A stretch of 64,000 nucleotides of DNA from Occallatibacter riparius (GCF_025264625.1 NZ_CP093313.1:4650001-4714000); one strand, 5' to 3'. Numbered from the stretch's first letter, positions 17,221 through 33,080 are shown. Notes: a model not told the origin generated them from the sequence alone. Program-made: numbers and translations.

Positions 17221-18114
17221 TTAAGCCTGCGGTTTTTCCTTAGTCATGACCGCTGGATTTCTCTTCGGAGAGCCAGTTCGTGTCTGGTCCGCCACGTGAC
17301 GGATCGCCTGGATTACCAGCTCGGGCGCGTCCTCCTGAACGTAATGCCGGCTGTTGGGCGCGAGCACCTGTTTGATCTCCGGAGACTGCGCCAGCAGCTC
17401 TTTGTGGAGCTGCATCTTGAGGTCCTGCTCCATGGGATTTCCGGGGAAACCAGGATCCTTCAGGGTGCCCGTCAACAGCACTGTTGGCACGGCGGGCAGG
17501 GGCAGTGAGTTCTCCACCAGCTTGCCGCTTTCCTTTGATGCTTCCAGCTCGGCCTTCTGCGCAGGGGATGCGGCTGCCATCATCTTTTCCAGCATTTGCT
17601 GGCGCGCGTCCCAATCGGCCTTGTCAAGATGCGCGTGAAGCAGCTCGAGCAGCCTTCCATCCTCCGGATCGACCAGCACGAGCCCAGCGATTTCATCCGC
17701 ATATCGGTGCGCGTAGATCTCCACAATGGCTCCGCCGAGCGAGTGCCCGACCAGCACATAGGGAGGCTTCAGGCCGCTATTTCTCAGGACAGTGTGCAAC
17801 TCATTCAACATTTGGTCCATGTCCTTCGGGCCCGGCGCGTCTTGCGACTTCCCGAGTCCCGCGCGATCGTACACAAACGTGCGGCTGAACTTCGCCACCT
17901 CGGGAGCCACCTTGTCCCAGGTGGACGAGTCTTCTCCCAGGCCGGCCACAAACACCACGGTCGGAGACCCCGATCCGCTCACAGCAGTGAACACTCTGTA
18001 TCCGCCCGCGTCGATATTGGCGCCGGCCGGCTTCTGGGCGACTGCCAATCCGGGCAAAGCAATTCCAATGGCGAAAAGGACAATGAGGGCCCGAGGGTGC
18101 AGAGTGCGCAGCAT
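17221..18114 (-). CDS. exported alpha/beta hydrolase
   Basis: A 297-residue protein with a signal peptide (cleavage near VAQ). It has an alpha/beta-hydrolase fold: the VFVAGLGEDSSTW oxyanion strand, YDRAGLGKSQ, the nucleophile elbow GHSLGG (Ser about 119), an LVDPEDG segment near the acid position, and a C-terminal NSRHYVQEDAP segment holding the catalytic His. It probably hydrolyses a small ester or amide in the periplasm; the substrate is unknown. The start ATG at 18114 follows AGGAGGT at six bases, whereas the 12 codons upstream in frame lack a signal peptide. It is convergent with the M48 gene, with a six-base gap. Confidence 0.86.
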   Translation of the reverse strand: MLRTLHPRALIVLFAIGIALPGLAVAQKPAGANIDAGGYRVFTAVSGSGSPTVVFVAGLGEDSSTWDKVAPEVAKFSRTFVYDRAGLGKSQDAPGPKDMDQMLNELHTVLRNSGLKPPYVLVGHSLGGAIVEIYAHRYADEIAGLVLVDPEDGRLLELLHAHLDKADWDARQQMLEKMMAAASPAQKAELEASKESGKLVENSLPLPAVPTVLLTGTLKDPGFPGNPMEQDLKMQLHKELLAQSPEIKQVLAPNSRHYVQEDAPELVIQAIRHVADQTRTGSPKRNPAVMTKEKPQA

Positions 18115-18247
18115 GGTTGACCTCCTGCAACGACTACGGAGGGCGCGCACGCAAGGTTCCGACCGTGCCCCTCGAGAGCCCGATTTTTGATGCAGAACGA
18201 ATCGCCGGCTCGGTGAAATCTTCCTTCGATGCTTTGAGAGGTTCGGC

Positions 18248-18874
18248 CTAGCGGGTATCGCCGAAGGCTACGAAGGCGCCCAGGCCCATCATTCCTATGC
18301 CGGAGGCGACTCGCTGATTGCGGCGGAAGCGCGCGCTGGAACGGAGCCGCGTGCCAATGGGCGCAGCGAACGAGACCACGAGCACGTCGGCTGTGGTGTT
18401 CAGCGTGACCGAGATGAGCCCGAGCAGCAGGAACTGCACGACGGCGTGACCGAGCGCGGGGTTCACAAACTGCGGAAGGAACGAGAGGAAGAACAGAGCT
18501 GTTTTGGGATTGAGAAGCTCTGTCATCACGCCCTGGCGAAAGGGGTGATTCCGCTTGGGAGTTTCTGAGGGCTCGTCCATGGGGACGTTGCGTGTGCGGA
18601 TCATGCGGAAGCCGAGCCAGACAAGGTAGAGGGCGCCTGCGTACTTGACCACGGCGAACGCTGTGGCAGATGCGGCGAGGACCGCGGAGAGGCCGAGGGC
18701 GGCGGCCACGACGTGGATCAATCCACCGCCGAATGTGCCGAACGAGGAGAGCATGCCTTCGCGCTTTCCGCCGGCGAGGGTGCGGGTGAGGACGTAGAAG
18801 ATGCCGGGTCCGGGCGTGACGGCGAGCAGAGTGGCGGCGGCGAGGAAGAGTACGAGGAGATGCGTGTCCAGCAT
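18248..18874 (-). CDS. LysE/RhtB family amino-acid exporter
   Basis: A 208-residue membrane protein with the LysE-type pattern: LLAVTPGPGIFYVLTRTLAGGKREGMLSS near the N-terminus (the PGP motif), about six hydrophobic helices, and the FRQGVMTELLNPKTALFFLSFLPQF motif at mid-length. Members export amino acids or related metabolites by proton antiport. The substrate cannot be predicted. It stands alone, 134 bases from the start of the upstream hydrolase, and is divergent from the metallophosphoesterase at 19065. Confidence 0.9.
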   Translation of the reverse strand: MLDTHLLVLFLAAATLLAVTPGPGIFYVLTRTLAGGKREGMLSSFGTFGGGLIHVVAAALGLSAVLAASATAFAVVKYAGALYLVWLGFRMIRTRNVPMDEPSETPKRNHPFRQGVMTELLNPKTALFFLSFLPQFVNPALGHAVVQFLLLGLISVTLNTTADVLVVSFAAPIGTRLRSSARFRRNQRVASGIGMMGLGAFVAFGDTR

Positions 18875-19064
18875 GTGGGGATTATAGAGGCGGGAGAAAA
18901 GTTAGCTGGGAACGCCACAGCAGATTCCCTACGTTACGCGCGTTCCCATTACGGTACTTGTGGCGACGGCTCGTGGGCCTTCCGGCTTCTTATGAATCCT
19001 GCTTAACGTTCAAGACGGCCATGTCGATGAAGTCTATTAAGCACATTTGCTTGCGAGAGACTTC

Positions 19065-20831
19065 ATGCGAAAGACACGCGGAAATCGGGAGCTGAGCCGT
19101 CGGGATTTCATCAAGACCGTGAGTGTTGGTCTGGGCGCCATGCCCGTTGTTGGAGTGGGCATTGGGACTCTGCTCACCGGTTGCGGAGGCGAGCAAAGCC
19201 CGGCGCCAACGGCGTGGCCGATTGCGCGGCCGGTGCTCACCACGGCGCAGCAGCAGGTTCTTCCGGTGGCGGTGCCCGCGACTGCGGGTCCAATCATCCC
19301 GGACGATGTGCCTGCGTATGCCGAACAAGGCTACAGTGCGTGGAATATGGGCGGACCGCTGGCGCATGTTCCTCGCCACGATCTTGCGCCGGCTTACAAG
19401 GGCGCTCCCAACCAGGCCCGGCTGCTGTATTACTACGCGATGTCAGACATTCACATTGCCGACAAAGAGTCGCCGGCGCAGCCCATTTTTGTCGGAGTAA
19501 ACGCCGGGTACGGCTCGGGTATGTTGACGGCGTATTCGCCGATCCTGTTGTCGACGACGCAGGTGCTGGATGCGGCTGTGCAGACGATCAACGCGCTGCA
19601 CGAGGAGACTCCGTTCGACTTCGGTCTCTCCCTGGGCGATGACGCCAACAACTCGCAGTACAACGAACTGCGCTGGTTCATTGACGTCCTCGACGGCAAG
19701 GTGATCACTCCCAGTTCGGGCAAACACCTTGGCGCCTGGACGATCGACTATCAGAAGCCGTATCAGGCAGCGGGCATCAATCCGGCAATCCCGTGGTATC
19801 AGGTGGTGGGCAATCACGACCAGTACTGGATGGGCTCGGCTATGGAAGATACGAAGACGCGGAACGCACATATTGCGGACACCATCATCAATATGGGAGA
19901 CGATCCGAAGAGTCATGATTCGGTAAACGGCGAAGGCTACTATATGGGTGTCGTGGACGGCTCGACCCCCTACGGCGATATCGTTGGGGCCGGCGCGGTA
20001 AGCGAGTTCAAGAAGCCGCCCGCGGTTGCGGCGGATCAGGATCGCCACACGATGTCGACTGAAAAATCAACCACCCTCGGCTGGATGCGGGAGTTCTTCA
20101 ATACCAGTTCGCAGCCGGTGGGCCATGGCTTCAAGCAGTCGAATCTGGATAAGGATTTCGCTTGTTACAGTTTTGTGCCGAAGTCGGATATTCCGATCAA
20201 GTTCATCGTGCTGGACGATACGGTGAAAGGGGCGGACCAGCCGGATTATGCGGCGGGCGGGCTGGATGATGCTCGCTATGACTGGCTGGTGAACGAGCTG
20301 GAGGCGGGCCAGGCCGCCAATCAGCTCATGGTCATCGCCGCGCACGTTCCCATCCTGCCGCAGACTGAGCTGACGGATACCACTCCTTTTCCCGTCTGGC
20401 CCGGCCCGGTATACACAGACGACTACGTGCTCACCATGCTGCACAAATATCCCAATCTGATCATGTGGATGGCGGGGCATCGGCACCTCAACGTGGTAAC
20501 CCCGCAACCCGACCCCAGCGGCGACCCCACACTCGGCTTCTGGGAGGTGGAGACCTGCTCTCTGCGCGATTTCCCGCAGCAGTTCCGCACGTTTGATATT
20601 CGCCGCGACCAGGACAACACAGTTTCGATCGTCATCAGTAATGTGGATCCAGCCGTGAAGGCCGGCTCGCCCGCGTACAAGTCGCGCGGCTATGCCATTG
20701 GCGCGGCGCGGGTGTATGCCCAGTATCCGCGAACCGACACAACGTCTCATTCCTACAACGCTGAGCTGGTGGTGCAATTGACGCCGGTGATGCAAGGGAT
20801 TGTTGCGCAGGCAGGAACAACGCTGAAATAA
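19065..20831 (+). CDS. Tat-exported metallophosphoesterase (TIGR03768-like)
   Basis: A 588-residue protein. The N-terminus carries a twin-arginine signal (SRRDFIKTVS) followed by a hydrophobic stretch ending in a lipobox-like LLTGC. The calcineurin-like motifs are in order: DIHIAD, GDDANN, VGNHDQY, a late AAHVPI and GHRHLN, giving the usual dinuclear metal ligands. The length (about 590) and the long insertions match a family I recall as TIGR03768, whose substrate is unknown. Export by Tat suggests folding with its metals in the cytoplasm. I start at ATG 19065; an in-frame TTG at 19047 is possible but unneeded. An imperfect hairpin lies at 20865-20913 after the stop. Confidence 0.85.
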   Translation: MRKTRGNRELSRRDFIKTVSVGLGAMPVVGVGIGTLLTGCGGEQSPAPTAWPIARPVLTTAQQQVLPVAVPATAGPIIPDDVPAYAEQGYSAWNMGGPLAHVPRHDLAPAYKGAPNQARLLYYYAMSDIHIADKESPAQPIFVGVNAGYGSGMLTAYSPILLSTTQVLDAAVQTINALHEETPFDFGLSLGDDANNSQYNELRWFIDVLDGKVITPSSGKHLGAWTIDYQKPYQAAGINPAIPWYQVVGNHDQYWMGSAMEDTKTRNAHIADTIINMGDDPKSHDSVNGEGYYMGVVDGSTPYGDIVGAGAVSEFKKPPAVAADQDRHTMSTEKSTTLGWMREFFNTSSQPVGHGFKQSNLDKDFACYSFVPKSDIPIKFIVLDDTVKGADQPDYAAGGLDDARYDWLVNELEAGQAANQLMVIAAHVPILPQTELTDTTPFPVWPGPVYTDDYVLTMLHKYPNLIMWMAGHRHLNVVTPQPDPSGDPTLGFWEVETCSLRDFPQQFRTFDIRRDQDNTVSIVISNVDPAVKAGSPAYKSRGYAIGAARVYAQYPRTDTTSHSYNAELVVQLTPVMQGIVAQAGTTLK

Positions 20832-20864
20832 GCGGGTTGAGAGCTGAAGGAAAAGCATACGAGG

Positions 20865-20913
20865 GTGGCCCGCCCTGACCACAGTCTTAGGTGGTTGGGA
20901 CGGGTGCTGCCAC
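20865..20913. terminator. branched hairpin after the metallophosphoesterase
   Basis: Outer stem GTGGC (20865-20869) with GCCAC (20909-20913), inner stem ACCAC (20878-20882) with GTGGT (20891-20895). No U tract. Possible terminator, 34 bases after the stop codon. Confidence 0.35.
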
Positions 20914-21054
20914 GTTATCAGTATGCCCTGATGACTGTCGGGGACAAGATGTTTCCAGCCTCGCCGGAACTTCGGTATCATTCGCACCAATCCGTTTCCC
21001 CAGCGTGCTTCGTACATCTTGCGGGTCCCCAAATTCCTGCAGTGAGGTCGATCG

Positions 21055-22392
21055 ATGGCGCGCATAGGCGTGTTCTGCTTTCCGGGCACCGGGCACATCA
21101 ATCCCATGACGGCGCTAGCGCGCACGCTGGAGCGGCGCGGCCACTCGGTTGTGATCTATGGCATTGCCGATACGGAGGCGCGGATTCGGGCGGCGGGGAT
21201 CGAGTTCATGCAGATTGGCGCGGAGCACTATCCGCTGGGTACGCTGCGGCAGCTCGATGAGCATCTGGGCACGCTGAAGGGGCTGGCCACGTTCAAGTTC
21301 ACGGTGGAGCGCGTGCGGAATACGGCTCGGATGATTCTGCGGGATGGGCCGGATGCGGTGCGGCGGTCGGGCGCAGAGGTTCTGCTGGTGGATGAGGCCG
21401 ACATGGGCGGGACCGTGGCCGAGTATCTCGGGCTGCCGTTCGTGTCGATTGCGATGTTTCCGCCGCTGATCCGGGACGCGCGCATTCCAGCGTTTTGTTT
21501 TCCGTGGCAGGCGGGGGAGAGCTGGTGGATTCGCTTGCGGAACATTCTCGGGTTTCGGCTTCTGTCGCGGGTGGCTTCTCCGATTCATAAGCTGGTGAAC
21601 GCGCAGCGGCGGGCGTGGGGGCTTGAGGTTCGCCGGCATGCGGTTGAATTCCTCTCGCCGATTGCGCAGATTGCGCAGCTGCCTGCCGCGCTGGAATTCG
21701 ATGTGCAGGGGCTGCCGGATGTCGTGCACTACACGGGGCCATTCGTGGATCAGCAGCAGAGGCCGCCGGTCGAGTTTCCGTGGGAGAAGCTGGATGGGCG
21801 GCCGCTGGTGTATGCGTCGCTGGGGACGATGCAGAATGGGTCGGAGTCGATCTTTCGCACGATTGCAGAGGCGAGCGCCGGGCTGCCGGTGCAACTTGTG
21901 ATCTCGCTGGGCGGTGGGCTTGCGCCGGAGAGGCTGGGTGAGTTGCCGGGAGAGCCGATTGTTGTATCGTATGCGCCGCAGCTCGAACTGGTGAAGAAGG
22001 CAGCGGTAGTGATTACGCATGCCGGATTGAATACGGTGCTGGAGTCGTTGGCGGAGGGCGTGCCGCTGGTGTGCATTCCGTTGGGGAACGATCAGCCGGG
22101 CGTGGCGGCGAGAGTGGCTGCGCGGCGGGCGGGGCTGGTGGTAGAACGCAGCAAGCTCAACGCGAAGCGGCTGGGGGCTGCGCTGGCGGAGGTGCTGGGG
22201 AATGCGATGTATCGGGAGTCGGCGGCGAGGCTGAGGGATGACATCCGAGGCGTCGACGGGTTGAACCGGGCGGCGGATGTTATCGAGGGAGCGCTGCGGC
22301 TAAAGGGCAAGGGACAGGCAACAGAGATCAGAGAGCGCGTGATGCAGGGGCAGATTCCAGCGCTTGGAATCAGTTTCTATCGGCCCGAATGA
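21055..22392 (+). CDS. GT1 family glycosyltransferase (CrtX/MGT-like)
   Basis: A 445-residue protein of the UDP-glycosyltransferase GT-B fold. The N-terminal acceptor domain starts with GVFCFPGTGHINPM, which includes the usual catalytic His. The C-terminal donor domain has YASLGT (about 260), and a nucleotide-sugar signature PQLELVKKAAVVITHAG continuing through NTVLESLAEGVPLVCIP to NDQPGVAARV. Closest in look to MGT-type and zeaxanthin glucosyltransferase (CrtX)-like enzymes that glycosylate lipophilic small molecules. No carotenoid or polyketide genes adjoin it, so the acceptor is open. SD GAGG lies eight bases before the ATG. Confidence 0.87.
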   Translation: MARIGVFCFPGTGHINPMTALARTLERRGHSVVIYGIADTEARIRAAGIEFMQIGAEHYPLGTLRQLDEHLGTLKGLATFKFTVERVRNTARMILRDGPDAVRRSGAEVLLVDEADMGGTVAEYLGLPFVSIAMFPPLIRDARIPAFCFPWQAGESWWIRLRNILGFRLLSRVASPIHKLVNAQRRAWGLEVRRHAVEFLSPIAQIAQLPAALEFDVQGLPDVVHYTGPFVDQQQRPPVEFPWEKLDGRPLVYASLGTMQNGSESIFRTIAEASAGLPVQLVISLGGGLAPERLGELPGEPIVVSYAPQLELVKKAAVVITHAGLNTVLESLAEGVPLVCIPLGNDQPGVAARVAARRAGLVVERSKLNAKRLGAALAEVLGNAMYRESAARLRDDIRGVDGLNRAADVIEGALRLKGKGQATEIRERVMQGQIPALGISFYRPE

Positions 22393-22429
22393 AGAGGCCG
22401 TGAAGTGCCCGCCGGAGAAACATGCCTCA

Positions 22430-22484
22430 GGGGCTGAAGCCCCGAAACTCTTATCTGTTCGGTTGTCCGGGCTAAAGCCCGGAC
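22430..22484. repeat. pair of palindromic units between convergent genes
   Basis: GGGGCTGAAGCCCC (22430-22443) and GTCCGGGC-taaa-GCCCGGAC (22465-22484) are two G/C hairpins with similar GGCTNAAGCC cores. GGACCTACCTA and GGACCCACCTA follow as near-copies. They fill the gap between a + and a - gene and probably act as a shared terminator; the form suggests members of a dispersed palindromic repeat family. Confidence 0.55.
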
Positions 22485-22505
22485 CTACCTAAAACTCGGA
22501 CCCAC

Positions 22506-24119
22506 CTAGATCGCGATGCCGGCGTGGTGGTTGGTGGGCACTTCGGGTTCATGGCTGAGGGGTTCGCCGCCGGCGAGGGGCTGAGCGGGCACGTTGAGTG
22601 CGGCGCTGACGGGCAGGAAGACGCGGAAGCAGGTGACGTTGCCGTCGCGGCCGCGGAAGGTGCGGCAGGTGAGGGTGCCGTCGTACTTCTGAATGATGCC
22701 CTTGCTGATCCAGAGGCCCAGACCGGTGCCCTTCGTTGACTTGGTGGAGAAGAAGGGCTGGAAGAGGCGTTTGAGGTCGTCGGGCTGAATGCCGATGCCG
22801 GTGTCGAGGATGGAGATGGCGGTGCCTTTGCGGTTGCGCGACCAGTCGCTGACCTCGCGCAGGTAGACGCCGAGGGTGCCACCGGTGGGCATGGCCTGTA
22901 CGGCGTTTCCGATGAGGTTGAGGAAGACCTGGCGCAGCTCGACGGGGAAGCCATGGACGACCGGCGTGGCGAGGTAGCGCTTGGCGAGCCGGATGCGGCT
23001 GGTGCTGAGGGCGCGCTCCTGGAGGTCGAGCACGTCATCGAGCAGCTCGGGAAGATTGACCGGGATGGGCTGCTTGGATTCGCGATAGAAGCTGAGCGTC
23101 TGGCGGGTGATGTGCGAGACGCGCTGCAGCTCCTGCTCGGCGACATCGGCGAAATGGCGCGCGGTGTCGTCGAGGGAGGGGTGATTGCGCACGAGGTAGA
23201 GTGTGTTGGTGATGGCGGCCAGGGGGTTGTTGATCTCATGGGCGATGATGCCGGCGACGCGGCCCATGGCGGCGAGCTTCTCGGCTTCGCGCAGAGCTTC
23301 CTGAGCCTGCAGCTGCTCGGTGATATCGCGGCTGACTTCGAGGATGAGATTGCCCTGCTGGGTCATGGTCTTGCGGCACGCCACGACAACTTCGTTGCCG
23401 TTGCGGGTCTTCTGAACCAGATTGCCCGACCAGGATTTCTGCTCTCCCAGCATGGATTCGATTTCGGAGCGGGGGACAGGAAATACGGTCTGGAGCAGGC
23501 CGTGCATGTCCTGGTGCATCACTTCGTCGCGAGTCCACCCGTAGAGGGCCTCAGCGCCGGAGTTCCAGAACTGAACATGGCCCTCGAGATCGCGGACCAT
23601 GATGGCCTCGGTGGCGAGATCGAGCAGCTCGGCGCGGGTGCGGTACTGCTCTTCGCGTTGGCGCAACTCTTCTGTGCGCGCTGTTACGCGCTCTTCGAGC
23701 TCGGCGTTGAGGACCTCGAGCTGGCGGGTTTTGCGATGGAGTTCGACGAAGACGCTGATCTTGGCGCGCAGCACTTCAGGAACGACCGGGACGGAGATGT
23801 AGTCGACTGCGCCGGAACGGTAGCCCTGGATCTTGTCGGAGTCAGTGAGGTGGACGCCGGAGATGAAGATGATGGCGGTCTTCTGGAAGCGGGGATGCTG
23901 GCGGATGACGTCGGCGAGTTCGAAGCCGTCGAGGTCGGGCATGCTGACGTCCATGAGGACGACACCGATGTCAGTCTTGAGCAGTACGTTGAGGGCTTCG
24001 CTGGCGGTATTCGCCTTGATGAGGTTCTCGCCGAGCTCGGCGAGGATGACCTCATAGCTGAGCAGTTTTGCGGGCTGATCGTCCACCATCAGTATGTTGA
24101 CTTTGTCGTCAGCTCTCAT
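22506..24119 (-). CDS. receiver-PAS-histidine kinase
   Basis: A 537-residue soluble signalling protein. A receiver domain occupies about 1-125 (acidic pair Asp13-Asp14, phospho-acceptor Asp57 in LMDVSMPD). A coiled coil (about 125-160) and a PAS domain (about 160-275, FWNSGAEALYGW) follow. The HisKA domain has His294 in IIAHEINNPL. The HATPase domain runs from about 395 to 505 (LNLIGNAVQAM N box, LDTGIGI G1, GTGLGLWI G2). The conserved Lys of receivers is replaced: YISVPVVPE instead of a KP motif. Having the receiver at the N-terminus suggests it takes phosphate from another kinase; the long HAMP hybrid kinase upstream (130-base gap, same strand) is the obvious donor. Confidence 0.9.
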   Translation of the reverse strand: MRADDKVNILMVDDQPAKLLSYEVILAELGENLIKANTASEALNVLLKTDIGVVLMDVSMPDLDGFELADVIRQHPRFQKTAIIFISGVHLTDSDKIQGYRSGAVDYISVPVVPEVLRAKISVFVELHRKTRQLEVLNAELEERVTARTEELRQREEQYRTRAELLDLATEAIMVRDLEGHVQFWNSGAEALYGWTRDEVMHQDMHGLLQTVFPVPRSEIESMLGEQKSWSGNLVQKTRNGNEVVVACRKTMTQQGNLILEVSRDITEQLQAQEALREAEKLAAMGRVAGIIAHEINNPLAAITNTLYLVRNHPSLDDTARHFADVAEQELQRVSHITRQTLSFYRESKQPIPVNLPELLDDVLDLQERALSTSRIRLAKRYLATPVVHGFPVELRQVFLNLIGNAVQAMPTGGTLGVYLREVSDWSRNRKGTAISILDTGIGIQPDDLKRLFQPFFSTKSTKGTGLGLWISKGIIQKYDGTLTCRTFRGRDGNVTCFRVFLPVSAALNVPAQPLAGGEPLSHEPEVPTNHHAGIAI

Positions 24120-24248
24120 TCGTTCCCTCGATACTTCCCGGGCATAGATTCCTTATGCAGCAAGCGCCCGACCGCAGTCAACCGCGACCGGATGCGCCGT
24201 TTTAATGTGTGAGACCGCGCACGAAGAACCGCGGGCTCAAGCTGCCGC

Positions 24249-30587
<6,339 letters not shown>

Positions 30588-30973
30588 TTTGTTCACTGCT
30601 CCTGCGCAGGTAGATCGGGAGAGGCGCCACACCCAGACGTGAAATGCCTTGAATCCCCAGAAATGCAAGATATTTATCTCAAGGCGTTCTGTGCGTAAGG
30701 GAATGCTCTGAATGGGGTTGGATGCACGCAGCGGCCATCCGGTTGTTTCCAGTTTTGAACTTGCGGGGGAGATCGCTCACCGAACCGGTCGAGACTGCTG
30801 GTAGAGCCCTATGTATAGATCCAGTGCAGCTTGACGGCACGGGAGCAGCCCTGGGCCGGTGGGATGCTATCCCTTCTGAACCAGACTCGCACATATCGTA
30901 GTGCGATTCAACTGGAGGAACAGGAGCTTCAAAGGCGTTGTAAGCTGGTTCGCCGGGCGGATATGGTTAGGAC
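30588..30973. other. divergent intergenic region
   Basis: Holds the promoters of the hybrid kinase (minus) and the LarA-like gene (plus). The only structure seen is a small inverted repeat TCGCAC (30887-30892) / GTGCGA (30901-30906). No gene or clear promoter box was recognised. Confidence 0.45.
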
Positions 30974-32248
30974 GTGAGCCTTTACTGCGGAGTTGGCGGC
31001 GTTGACAGGGAACTAGGCGAGGGAGAGCTGCGGGAGCTGCTGACCGCAGCGCTGGGGAGGATGGGTCTGCGGCAGCGGGTGCTGGCGGTGCCCCCGGACT
31101 TGACGCGTATTCACTCGCAGGCTGGGGTGCTGACCCGAATGGCCTATCAATACTATGGCGACCGGCTGGCGGCGGTGCTGCCGGCGCTGGGCACGCATGT
31201 CCCATTGAGGCCGGAGCAGATTACGCACATGTTCGGCGACGTGCCGCAGGAACGGTTCCTGGTGCACAACTGGCGCACGGATATCGAAACGCTGGGCGAG
31301 GTTCCGGCGGAGTATATTCGCGAGCAGAGCGAGGGCAAGCTCAATTACGCATGGCCGGCGCAGGTGAACAAGCACATTGCGCACGGCGGGTTCGACTTGA
31401 TCCTGTCGATTGGGCAAGTGGTGCCGCACGAAGTGATCGGGATGGCGAACTACAACAAGAACATCCTGGTGGGCACGGGCGGACGCGAAGGGATCAACCG
31501 CAGCCATTACCTGGGCGCGGTGTATGGCATGGAACGCATCATGGGCCGGGCAGAGAACCCCGTGCGCAACGTGCTGAACTATGCGGCGGACCGGTTCCTG
31601 AAGCATTTGCCGATTGTGTATGTGCACACGGTGGTGGGGCGGCGGGACGATGGCGAACTGGCTGTGCGCGGGCTCTATATTGGCGATGACCAGGAGTGCT
31701 TTCTGCGGGCGGCCGAGCTGAGCGTGCAGGTGAATTTCGAGCATCTGGATGAGCCGATCAGGAAAGCTGTGGTGTACCTCGATCCGCACGAATTCCATTC
31801 GACGTGGCTGGGGAACAAGGCGGTGTATCGAACGCGCATGGCGCTTGCAGACGGCGGGGAACTGATCATTCTTGCGCCGGGAGTGCGCGAGTTCGGCGAG
31901 GACAAGCGCATCGATGAGTTGATTCGGAAATATGGGTACCGTGGGACTCCGGCGACGCTGGCGGCGGTACGGGATAACCCCGATCTGGCGAGCGATCTGA
32001 GCGCGGCAGCGCATCTGATTCATGGCTCGTCGGAGGGGCGGTTCCGGATTACGTATTGTCCGGGTGGGTTGAGCAGGGAAGAGATCGAGGGCGTGGGATT
32101 CGAATACGGCGACCTGGCGGAGATGATGCGGAAGTACGATCCGGCGAAGTTACAGCATGGGTATAACCGTGTGGATGGGGAGGATTTTTTCTTTATTGCG
32201 CATCCGGGACTGGGGCTTTGGGCGCATAAGTCGCGGTTGAGTCAGTAA
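30974..32248 (+). CDS. LarA-like (DUF2088) lactate racemase family protein
   Basis: A 424-residue protein with the LarA N-terminal fold. It has a LGTHVPL segment and the conserved GQVVPHEVIGMANYNKN motif with downstream GTGGREGIN, corresponding to the second His and the Lys that anchors the nickel-pincer cofactor in lactate racemase. Family members are racemases or epimerases of 2-hydroxy acids. The cofactor genes larB, larC and larE are not in this window, so the substrate and cofactor state are open. The start is GTG with AGGA just upstream; the next ATG would cut the N-terminal strand. It converges with the TonB-C-repeat gene, and the two reading frames overlap by seven bases at their ends. 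Confidence 0.78.
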   Translation: MSLYCGVGGVDRELGEGELRELLTAALGRMGLRQRVLAVPPDLTRIHSQAGVLTRMAYQYYGDRLAAVLPALGTHVPLRPEQITHMFGDVPQERFLVHNWRTDIETLGEVPAEYIREQSEGKLNYAWPAQVNKHIAHGGFDLILSIGQVVPHEVIGMANYNKNILVGTGGREGINRSHYLGAVYGMERIMGRAENPVRNVLNYAADRFLKHLPIVYVHTVVGRRDDGELAVRGLYIGDDQECFLRAAELSVQVNFEHLDEPIRKAVVYLDPHEFHSTWLGNKAVYRTRMALADGGELIILAPGVREFGEDKRIDELIRKYGYRGTPATLAAVRDNPDLASDLSAAAHLIHGSSEGRFRITYCPGGLSREEIEGVGFEYGDLAEMMRKYDPAKLQHGYNRVDGEDFFFIAHPGLGLWAHKSRLSQ

Positions 32249-33051
32249 ATCCGGCATTGCACTGCGATCGTGATCATTACGGGAACCGGCTGCTTGCCTT
32301 TGAAGATAGCCGGTTTGAATCTCGCATTGCGCACTGCGTCGATGGCCTTTTGATCTAGGCCTTTTCCGAGCGGGCGGGCCACGCGGACATTCATCGGCAT
32401 GCCGAAGGCATCGACGATCAGGGTAACCATCACCTCGCCTGAGTATTTGGCCGTGTTGCCGGAACCAATCTCGACGATGGGAGCGGCCGGTAACATGACC
32501 GGGGGAGTCACGTCTGGACCCGGCCTGAATATGCCGCCGTTTAGATCCAAGGTAGCATTCGTGTAGATCACCTCGCCCGGATAGATCTCAGTCGGTGAGA
32601 GGTGCAGTTGCGGCTGTGAGCGGACCCGAAGGAACGTTGCGCCGGGCGAGCCGGACTGCACCTGCACCGGACAGGCGTCGAGCTTTATGGAGACGGATTC
32701 CGCCACCGGCACTGGTGAGCCATTCGATTCACCGGGTTGGAAGGGTGCGGCGGCAAGCGTGCTCAATGCGAGGCTGTCGAGGTCATTGCCGAGCGGGTGC
32801 ACAAACATGATGTTGCGAGGCGCGCCTGAGACGTCGATGATCGTGGCGAGTTCGATTTCACCGGAGAGCGGAGTTGCGCAATCCGCGGTTGCGAAGCTCG
32901 TGGGGAGCAACTCCGGTGCCGTGACGCCATTACCTGCTTTGAAGACCCTGACTGTCTCAGGCTCTGCGACTTCCAGTTTGACGGATTGCTGCGCGGCCGC
33001 GAGCGAAAGCGCCGACACTAGAAGCGCCAAAACAAAAAGGCCGTTGCGCAT
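32242..33051 (-). CDS. exported protein with two TonB-C-like domains
   Basis: A 269-residue protein with a signal peptide (cleavage near AAAQ). Two repeated domains resemble TonB C-terminal domains, at about 50-120 (EIELATIIDVSGAPRNIMFV, HPLGNDLDSLALSTL) and about 195-268 (VMVTLIVDAFGMPMNVRVA, RPLGKGLDQKAIDAVRNARF). It has no N-terminal energy-transducing anchor like true TonB, so it is probably a periplasmic protein that uses the fold for binding. This double form is common in acidobacterial proteomes (recollection). It follows oligopeptidase B after 29 bases and is likely in one operon with it. Confidence 0.78.
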   Translation of the reverse strand: MRNGLFVLALLVSALSLAAAQQSVKLEVAEPETVRVFKAGNGVTAPELLPTSFATADCATPLSGEIELATIIDVSGAPRNIMFVHPLGNDLDSLALSTLAAAPFQPGESNGSPVPVAESVSIKLDACPVQVQSGSPGATFLRVRSQPQLHLSPTEIYPGEVIYTNATLDLNGGIFRPGPDVTPPVMLPAAPIVEIGSGNTAKYSGEVMVTLIVDAFGMPMNVRVARPLGKGLDQKAIDAVRNARFKPAIFKGKQPVPVMITIAVQCRIY

Positions 33052-33080
33052 GAGTTGGTCCTGAAGGCGCGGACAGTGTC

